10,910 nucleotides of DNA from Thermoplasmata archaeon (GTDB lineage: Archaea; Thermoplasmatota; Thermoplasmata; Lutacidiplasmatales; UBA184): assembly GCA_030042955.1 (NCBI GenBank), contig JASHYQ010000129.1, forward strand, positions 1 through 10,910, read 5' to 3'. Numbering within the stretch: position 1 is the first letter of the stretch; every line of letters begins with the position of its first letter. Shown piece after piece: positions 5,910 through 10,910 of the stretch. A program made the translations under genes and the position numbers. The notes beneath the pieces are model-generated. The model was given only the letters and a program-made list of their open reading frames with translations, was not told the origin of the DNA and did no database searches.

Positions 5910-6968
5910 ATGCCTCCCCGTGCGTCGAACCCCGAGTTGGCCCCGCTCGCCGCGGACACCGAGACATCCGTCCGGCTCGCCACCGAGGCGATCCAGGAGG
6001 CGTCTCGCCAGGCGATCCCGCCCCAGGACCCCGGGCCGCGGGTGGCCCACGTGGCGGGGCGGATCCGCGCCGGCACGATCGAGGGGCGGCTCTACCGAAC
6101 GGACCGCACCAGCGCCGGGGTGGTGCTCTGGGACGATGAGGGAGCGCCGGGCCCGGGGCGTCACGTGCAGGTCTTCCACTTGGCGAGCCGCTTCCGTTCG
6201 GAGGAGGCCTACGGACAGTTCCTCGACCGCGTGCACGCCGAGGTCGGCCCCATCATGTTCCTTCCCGCCGGCCTGAGCGGGCTCACTCCCGAGCAGGAGT
6301 TCCGTGTCGCGTCGACTCGGGGGTTGGCCCAGTTCGCTCGCTCCGAGATGCGGCTTCCCCCGAGCGCGCCGTTGTCGGAGCCGTCGGTCCCGGCCGGTTT
6401 CCGGATCCGCTCGATGCGGCCGGACGACGAGCCGAGGGCCGTCGAGGTCCACGCGGCAGCGTTCGGGCCGCATTTCGACTTCTACCTGTACCAGCGTGAC
6501 CCGGACCCGAAGCGGAACAGCGAGCTGGAGGTCCACGACATGATGAGCGGTCGTTGGGGCGAATTTCTCCCCGGCGCCTCCTACCTCGCCGAAACCGAGG
6601 ACGGCCGCGCCTGCGGAGTCTGCCTCTTCGTCCGGGCGCCGTACGGGTCCTTGCTGATCAGCCTCGCCGTCGCCCCGGTCACCCAGGGACGAGGGGTCGG
6701 CCGGGCGCTCACGGTCGCGGGGGTGCGCGCGCTCCGCGACCGAGGCGAGACCGTGATCGCGCTCAACGTCACCGAGGGGAACCGCCGGGCGGTCACGCTC
6801 TACGAGCGCCTGGGCTTCGTCCGGTCGGTCGGCCCCGAGTGGTCCTGGTTCTCGACCACCCTGGTCCCGGTCGCGCCCGACGGGACCCCTAGCCGTCCGC
6901 CGTCCGCGCCGGACCCGAAACCGTCCGGATCGACAGGCGGCGCAAGGCCCCGAAGCCCGCCAGCATGA
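5910..6968 (+). CDS. Tandem GNAT-family N-acetyltransferase
   Basis: A 352-residue protein with two GNAT-like halves. The C-terminal half (about 163-318) is a good GNAT domain: FRIRSMRPDDEPRAVEV starts it, the acetyl-CoA-binding motif is LAVAPVTQGRGVGRALT (252-268, QGRGVG as the pyrophosphate loop), and NVTEGNRRAVTLYERLGF (286-303) is the typical motif B. The N-terminal half (about 45-150) has a GNAT-like shape but lacks the glycine loop, so it is probably a non-catalytic partner, as in two-domain acetyltransferases such as mycothiol synthase. The acceptor substrate is unknown. The last 35 residues are a Pro/Ser/Gly-rich tail encoded by the 80 bases that overlap the convergent MFS gene. No TATA box is visible in the 65 bases after the transporter, so cotranscription with it is likely. 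Confidence 0.83.
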   Translation: MPPRASNPELAPLAADTETSVRLATEAIQEASRQAIPPQDPGPRVAHVAGRIRAGTIEGRLYRTDRTSAGVVLWDDEGAPGPGRHVQVFHLASRFRSEEAYGQFLDRVHAEVGPIMFLPAGLSGLTPEQEFRVASTRGLAQFARSEMRLPPSAPLSEPSVPAGFRIRSMRPDDEPRAVEVHAAAFGPHFDFYLYQRDPDPKRNSELEVHDMMSGRWGEFLPGASYLAETEDGRACGVCLFVRAPYGSLLISLAVAPVTQGRGVGRALTVAGVRALRDRGETVIALNVTEGNRRAVTLYERLGFVRSVGPEWSWFSTTLVPVAPDGTPSRPPSAPDPKPSGSTGGARPRSPPA

Positions 6969-8127
6969 TCACCCCGAAGAGCACCAGCGTCCCGCCCGCG
7001 GTCAGGTACGTACCCTGGACCCCGACGTCATACGTCAGCGAGCCGCCCGCGAACTGGCCGACCGGGACGAGCGCGTAGCTGCCGACCTCGTCCGCGGAGA
7101 AGACCCGGCCCATCACCTCGTCCGGGACGGTCGACTGGATCGTCGAGAGGAACACCGTGTTGAACATCCCCGGGATGACCCCGAACAGGAAAGCGATCGG
7201 CAGCGCGAGCCAGATCGACCGGACGAGCGCGAGGGCCACGAGGGTGACGCCGAGGGCACTCGTGAGCAGGATCAGCGTGAGCCCGGCCCGCCGCTCGAAC
7301 TCGACCCGGGCGATGAGCACGAACCCGACCGAGGCGCCGACCGTCATGGTCGCGACGATCGCGCCGTACCAGAAACCCTGGGTCGCCCCCAGCCAGGTCG
7401 TGACGTAGAGGGCGAGCTCGACGGTCGCGAGCGCCGTGAGGAAGTTGATCACGAGTCCCGAGACCGTGATCTGGAGGATCGCTCGCTGCCGCCCGATATA
7501 GGAAAACCCGGCGCGGACATCCTGCATGAGCGAGCGGGGCGGCGAGGCGCGGGGGTTCGGGGATAGGTCGACGTTGAAGACCGCGAGCGCGACCTGCGTC
7601 GCGAAGAAGAGGACGAACGGTAGCCCGAGGGCGTACGGCATCGGCCCCACGGTCAGGAGGATCCCGCACGTCAGAACCCCGGCCGCGGTCACGAGGCCGG
7701 CCACCGCGTAGATCAGTCCGTTGGCCCGGCTCAGGAGCTCTCGCGGGACCACGCGGGGCACGCTCGTGTTGAAGGCCGGGCGGAAGAGCGTGGAGGAGAC
7801 GATCACGGCGGCGAAGAGGGGGTAGACCAGCAGGACCCACTCCGGGAGGTAGAAGCCCGACGGGCCGGAGAACCCCACGTGGGTGGTGGGTCCCAGGACC
7901 AGGACGGCCACCAGGAGGGCGGTCGCCAGAAGCCCGACCAGGTTCACGACGCGCATGAGGTAGGCCCGGTCGTTGCGGTCCGCGAGCGCGCCGGAGAAGA
8001 ACGCGCTGACCAGCGTCGGTACCGTGGAGGAGAGGCCTAGGAAGGCGAGGGCGAGGGCTCCGTAGGTCGACCGGACGGCTACCGGGTAAGAGATGGTCAC
8101 GGCATAGAACAGGACCACCGAGATCAT
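6889..8127 (-). CDS. MFS transporter, probable exporter
   Basis: A major facilitator superfamily transporter of 412 residues from the ATG at 8127, with about 11-12 hydrophobic helices. The loop after helix 2 carries the conserved GALADRNDRAYLM (MFS motif A, G-x-L-a-D-r). The repeat in the middle (SLMQDVRAGFSYIGRQRAI) and the segment STVPDEVMGRVFS near residue 350 are typical of the MFS_3-like exporter group (EntS-type); the substrate is unknown. The frame stays open upstream of 8127 and encodes a typical MFS N-terminus (ELFRQRSFGSFLTAGAFQF), so the ATG start would cut helix 1 in half. No ATG, GTG or TTG lies upstream in frame; a CTG at 8214 has a G-rich element just ahead of it. The true 5' end may be there. 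The gene overlaps the GNAT gene tail to tail by 80 bases. Confidence 0.85.
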   Translation of the reverse strand: MISVVLFYAVTISYPVAVRSTYGALALAFLGLSSTVPTLVSAFFSGALADRNDRAYLMRVVNLVGLLATALLVAVLVLGPTTHVGFSGPSGFYLPEWVLLVYPLFAAVIVSSTLFRPAFNTSVPRVVPRELLSRANGLIYAVAGLVTAAGVLTCGILLTVGPMPYALGLPFVLFFATQVALAVFNVDLSPNPRASPPRSLMQDVRAGFSYIGRQRAILQITVSGLVINFLTALATVELALYVTTWLGATQGFWYGAIVATMTVGASVGFVLIARVEFERRAGLTLILLTSALGVTLVALALVRSIWLALPIAFLFGVIPGMFNTVFLSTIQSTVPDEVMGRVFSADEVGSYALVPVGQFAGGSLTYDVGVQGTYLTAGGTLVLFGVIMLAGFGALRRLSIRTVSGPARTADG

Positions 8128-8254
8128 GGCGGGGGCCGCGAACTGGAAGGCCCCGGCGGTCAGGAACGACCCGAACGAACGTTGCCGAAAGAGCTCTACA
8201 TACCGCCCGTTCAGAGGGTCCCCCCTACCGCGGTGGGCGGGGGACCCGGCCGTG

Positions 8255-8272
8255 CGCGATAAACCTATCGCG
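8255..8272. promoter_or_regulatory. Palindrome in the MFS/pelota divergent region
   Basis: CGCGATA (8255-8261) and TATCGCG (8266-8272) are perfect inverted repeats around a 4-base centre. The minus-strand reading of the palindrome contains TTTATC, the best TATA candidate for the MFS gene, which would start transcription near 8234. A dimeric regulator bound here would block that promoter. An operator is inferred; no adjacent regulator gene is present. Confidence 0.45.
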
Positions 8273-8295
8273 GACCGGGCTGGCGGGCGAAACCC

Positions 8296-8303
8296 GCTTA
8301 TCT
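8296..8303 (+). promoter_or_regulatory. TATA box for pelota
   Basis: GCTTATCT is the nearest AT-rich element upstream of the pelota GTG. Its centre is about 36 bases before the start codon, leaving a short leader of about 10 bases that contains GGAG (8326-8329), a plausible Shine-Dalgarno sequence 6 bases ahead of the GTG at 8336. Confidence 0.45.
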
Positions 8304-8335
8304 CCCAGACCCGTCGGCCGACCCCGGAGCTTCTC

Positions 8336-9448
8336 GTGCGCCTCCTTCATCGCGACGCGACGACGGGGCTCCTTCGCCTGCGGCTCGAGAGCCCGAGCGA
8401 CCTGTGGCGGATCGCCCGGCTCGTCCGCCCGGGCGACCTGGTCGGGGCCTCGACGACCCGGCGCGACCCCGAGGCCCCCGCCGACGTCCCCGGGGCGGAG
8501 CGGGTCCGGCGGCGCGTCTGGATCGTGTTGCAGGCCGAGCAGGTCGAGTTCCACGGGTTCTCCAAGCACGTTCGAATCACCGGCCCGATCCGCGAAGGCC
8601 CGTTCGACATCGGACGCCACCACACGCTCGACCTCCAGGAGGGCGACGAGGTCACCGTGCTCAAGGCCGCCATGACCGCGAGCGACCGCGTGCTGCTGGA
8701 CGAAGGGATCGCCGGCACGGGCGAGCCGACGATCCTCCTCGCGGCGGTCGACTGGGGCGACTCCTCCATCGTACGGCTCCGGGGGCGGGCGATCCAGCCG
8801 GTCGCCGACCTCAAACGGACCATCGCCGGCAAACGGTACGAGGGCGGCCAGGGGGAGAAGGACCGGAAGACGTATGCCGAGGAGCTCGTCGGGCTCCTCC
8901 GTCGCGAGGGCCCGTCGGCGACCGCCGTCGTCGTCGCAGGTCCAGGCTTCCTCAAGGAGGAGGTCGTGCGACGCCTGCACGACGCCGACCCGGCGCTTGC
9001 CGCCAAGGTCAAGGTCTACGCGACGGCGGAGTCGGGACGCGTCGGGGTCGACGAGCTCCTCAAGTCCGGCCGCGCCACCGAGGCCCTCCGCGGGAGCGTC
9101 GCCGCCGAGGAGGCCGAGTTCGTCGAGCGCCTCGTGCGATCGCTCGCGAGCGGTACCCGGGCCGCGGTCGGCCGACGCGAGGTGGCGGAGGCGGTGGACG
9201 CTGGGGCGGTCGAGACGCTCCTGGTCCTCGAGACCCTCCTGACCGACCCCGAGGTGATCCCGGTGCTGGACCGGGCGCGCGCCGCGCGAGCGCGCCTCTT
9301 CATCGTCCGCGAGGAGGGGGAGAGCGGGGCGAAGCTGACCGGGCTCGGGGGGGTGGCCGCGATCCTGCGCTACGATTGGACGAGCCCGAGCCGCGGGACT
9401 ACGGGATCGCCTGGATCGCCTCGCGGAGTTCGTCGAAGCGGCGCTTGA
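8336..9448 (+). CDS. pelA: Pelota (aPelota/Dom34), mRNA surveillance and ribosome rescue factor
   Basis: A 370-residue archaeal Pelota, an eRF1 paralogue that with aABCE1 and aEF1A splits ribosomes stalled without a usable codon. The Lsm-like domain 1 covers about 1-125: it opens MRLLHRDATTGLLRLRLES, has the family sequence DLWRIARLVRPGDLVGASTTRR at 22-43, and continues with the IRITGP-type strand (VRITGPI, 79-85). The central eRF1_2 domain covers about 130-255 and lacks the GGQ of release factors, as expected. The eRF1_3 domain covers about 260-345 and ends LTGLGGVAAILRY, the usual end of the family. A further 25 residues of Ser/Gly/Arg-rich tail follow, partly inside the overlap with rpoD. 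The GTG at 8336 is chosen because homologues begin there; an ATG at 8126 would add 70 unconserved residues and run over the MFS control region. Confidence 0.92.
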   Translation: MRLLHRDATTGLLRLRLESPSDLWRIARLVRPGDLVGASTTRRDPEAPADVPGAERVRRRVWIVLQAEQVEFHGFSKHVRITGPIREGPFDIGRHHTLDLQEGDEVTVLKAAMTASDRVLLDEGIAGTGEPTILLAAVDWGDSSIVRLRGRAIQPVADLKRTIAGKRYEGGQGEKDRKTYAEELVGLLRREGPSATAVVVAGPGFLKEEVVRRLHDADPALAAKVKVYATAESGRVGVDELLKSGRATEALRGSVAAEEAEFVERLVRSLASGTRAAVGRREVAEAVDAGAVETLLVLETLLTDPEVIPVLDRARAARARLFIVREEGESGAKLTGLGGVAAILRYDWTSPSRGTTGSPGSPRGVRRSGA

Positions 9449-10244
9449 GGTCCTTCAGCGAGAAGCGGAGCGCCTCGCGCGCGGAGAGCGAGCCGTCGGT
9501 CTCGAACCGGAGGAAGAAGTCCTCCTCGTCCGGGGTGACCTTGATCGAGCCGTGCTCGCACGCCTTCTCGCAGGCGCCGCAGTCGATACACTTCAACTCG
9601 TCCGTGACGCTGAGCTTGCCGCCCGAGAACTCGAGGATGTTGACCGGACACGAGGCGGCGGTGCGCTTGAGGCACGCGTCGGTGCAGTCGGCCTTCTTGG
9701 CGATCCGGACGTGCGGTCGGGGAAACATGCCGACGCCGTGCGCGACCTGCCACTTCGCGTGCTCGCGCGCGGCCCCCACCACGGCCGTCGCGTAGGCGAG
9801 CAGCGCCTGACGGGCCCCGAGACGGACGATGGGGACGTCCGGTTCCAAGGTCGCCAACGACGGGTCCCCGAGCGGGACCAGGTCCTTCGCGTAGACCGTG
9901 CAGGGTCCCTTCCGGTCGATCGAGTACATCACCTGGCAGTGCGGGCAGCCGGCCCCGTTGCAGGTGCAGTCGGCTTTCCGGCGGAACTCTCCCAGGTCGG
10001 TGGGGATCGGGAGCAGGCCGAGGCGCAGCGCGATCGCCTCGTCGAACATGCTGGTGGAGGAGTCGTAGTCCTTGCCGGTCGCCTCGTCCCGGATCGGGCC
10101 GAGGTGGAACTCGACATCCTCGATCGCGAGCTTGGGCACGTCCGCCAGCAGGGTGCGCCGGATGGCGTTGACCTGCGAGGCGGTCGTCCCCTCGATCTCG
10201 ACGAGCGTCGAGCGGGGCTTGAGCTCCTGGACGGTCACCTCCAT
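9399..10244 (-). CDS. rpoD: DNA-directed RNA polymerase subunit D (Rpo3), Fe-S type
   Basis: A 281-residue archaeal RNA polymerase subunit D, homologous to eukaryotic Rpb3 and to bacterial alpha. It pairs with subunit L to start core assembly. The alpha-like dimerisation part is MEVTVQELKPRSTLVEIEG followed by ASQVNAIRRTLLADVPKLAIEDVEF (22-46). An insertion has four cysteines (C93, C95, C100, C103) in a zinc-like knuckle. A ferredoxin-like domain then carries C187, C191, C199-Pro and C219-x2-C222-x2-C225-x3-C229. The set C199, C219, C222, C225 has the same spacing as the [4Fe-4S] ligands of the Sulfolobus subunit (C183, C203, C206, C209). C187, C191 and C229 could hold a second cluster that is one cysteine short. 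The gene starts 4 bases after rps11 and is the last gene of the operon here. Confidence 0.95.
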   Translation of the reverse strand: MEVTVQELKPRSTLVEIEGTTASQVNAIRRTLLADVPKLAIEDVEFHLGPIRDEATGKDYDSSTSMFDEAIALRLGLLPIPTDLGEFRRKADCTCNGAGCPHCQVMYSIDRKGPCTVYAKDLVPLGDPSLATLEPDVPIVRLGARQALLAYATAVVGAAREHAKWQVAHGVGMFPRPHVRIAKKADCTDACLKRTAASCPVNILEFSGGKLSVTDELKCIDCGACEKACEHGSIKVTPDEEDFFLRFETDGSLSAREALRFSLKDLKRRFDELREAIQAIP

Positions 10245-10248
10245 GAGG

Positions 10249-10632
10249 CTAGACCCGTCGTCCCCGACGGCCTCCCTTCGGCTTCGTCCCGTCGTGCGGA
10301 ACCGGGGTGACGTCCTCGATCCGCTGGATCTTCACGCCGGCCCGCGCGAGCGCGCGGATCGCGGCCTGGGCACCGGGTCCCGGGGAGCGGGAGCGGTTGC
10401 CGCCGGGGGCGCGGACGCGCACGTGGAGCGTGTCGTACCCCTTCTCCTTGATCGACGCCGCGATCTGGTCCGCCGCCTTCATGGCGGCGTACGGGCTCGA
10501 TTCGTCGCGCGCCGCCTTGACGACCATCCCGCCGGTCGCCTTCGCGAGGGTCTCGGCGCCGGTGATGTCGGTGACGGTGATGTGGATGTTGTTGTAGCTC
10601 GCGTAGATGTGCGCGATCCCGACCTTGACCAT
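10249..10632 (-). CDS. rps11: 30S ribosomal protein uS11
   Basis: A 127-residue uS11, a protein of the small-subunit platform near the mRNA exit and the 3' end of 16S rRNA. The family pattern is clear: [22 protein letters not shown] (4-25), [23 protein letters not shown] (36-58), [25 protein letters not shown] (71-95) and the [25 protein letters not shown]-terminus with its basic rRNA-binding tail. The length is normal for archaea. It begins 3 bases after the rps4 stop and has GGAGG within the end of rps4 as a probable ribosome-binding site; rpoD follows 4 bases after its stop. Confidence 0.97.
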   Translation of the reverse strand: MVKVGIAHIYASYNNIHITVTDITGAETLAKATGGMVVKAARDESSPYAAMKAADQIAASIKEKGYDTLHVRVRAPGGNRSRSPGPGAQAAIRALARAGVKIQRIEDVTPVPHDGTKPKGGRRGRRV

Positions 10633-10635
10633 GGC

Positions 10636-10910
10636 CTACGCGCCTCCTTCTTCCGCCGGCGGGGCGACCGGCTCGGGCGCGGTACGGGCGTTCAAGCGCT
10701 CCCGCAGCGCCGCGCGGACAGCATGGTCCTCGTCGGCGAACGGGCTCGTGGGCGAGTAGGTGATGAGGGCCTCTTCGGCCGAGGGAACGAGGTACCCCGG
10801 CCGGGTCACGCGATGGTCGCCGATCGCGAAGTGGCCGTGGACGATCCACTGGCGCGCTCCGGTCGTGGTCGGGGCCAGGTTGTGGTGGAAGACGACCCAT
10901 TCGAACCGGC
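10636..10910 (-). CDS. rps4: 30S ribosomal protein uS4, C-terminal part
   Basis: The last 90 residues of uS4, cut by the right edge of the window. The S4 RNA-binding domain is recognisable in ARQWIVHGHFAIGDHRVTRPG followed by YLVPSAEEALITYSPTSPF, matching the archaeal pattern ARQ-x-I-V-H-G-H. After it come a short helix (HAVRAALRERLNA) and a Pro/Glu/Ala-rich tail. uS4 binds 16S rRNA early in small-subunit assembly. The stop codon TAG lies 3 bases before the rps11 ATG, in keeping with the conserved archaeal order rps13-rps4-rps11-rpoD; rps13 would lie beyond the window. Confidence 0.93.
   Translation of the reverse strand, partial: RFEWVVFHHNLAPTTTGARQWIVHGHFAIGDHRVTRPGYLVPSAEEALITYSPTSPFADEDHAVRAALRERLNARTAPEPVAPPAEEGGA

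Noticed and set aside
8404..9795. 463-codon plus-strand frame across pelota and into rpoD
   Set aside because: Low-complexity Arg/Gly/Pro translation in the shadow of two well-supported genes.
1..10910. CRISPR array, insertion sequence, prophage or other mobile element
   Set aside because: No regularly spaced repeats, transposase, integrase or terminal repeats were seen; base composition looks uniform and the genes are mostly housekeeping.

Overview
The window looks like a GC-rich archaeal chromosome, most likely from the Thermoplasmatota. Archaea are indicated by the uS4-uS11-RpoD gene order at the right end, Fe-S-type RNA polymerase subunit D, aPelota, TrmY, AT-rich TATA boxes 26-30 bases ahead of apparently leaderless start codons, and an FtsZ-family gene beside a ribbon-helix-helix regulator. 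The lineage is inferred from a DUF6015-like protein, a family I associate with Thermoplasmata, and is less certain than the domain. I see no mobile element, CRISPR array, rRNA or tRNA.

Layout. Bases 1-940 (+) hold a two-gene unit: a small two-helix membrane protein and a SerB-like HAD phosphatase. Bases 957-2323 (+) hold two single genes, each with its own TATA box and leaderless start: an unrecognised 192-residue protein with AbrB-like repeats, and a DUF6015-like protein. Then comes trmY (+), which modifies tRNA position 54 and overlaps the next gene tail to tail. Bases 4602-3192 (-) are a two-gene operon: a single-chain tandem ribbon-helix-helix protein followed by a divergent FtsZ-family GTPase. 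A perfect inverted repeat lies just ahead of the regulator's start. Divergent from it runs a PiT-family phosphate transporter (+), possibly preceded by a leaderless 15-codon uORF, and then a tandem GNAT acetyltransferase (+). The GNAT gene converges on and overlaps an MFS exporter (-). The MFS gene diverges from pelota (+) across a control region with a perfect palindrome. Pelota converges on and overlaps rpoD, the last gene of the rps4-rps11-rpoD operon (-), which runs off the right edge.

How the genes work together. The right third is information processing: ribosome, RNA polymerase and ribosome rescue. TrmY adds tRNA modification. The centre is the most interesting part. A regulator with two DNA-binding units in one chain sits in an operon with an FtsZ-family protein that has lost the usual catalytic aspartate of the synergy (T7) loop. 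This resembles the haloarchaeal cdrS-ftsZ2 arrangement and suggests a self-regulated cytoskeletal or division module. The remaining genes are ordinary transport and metabolic functions.
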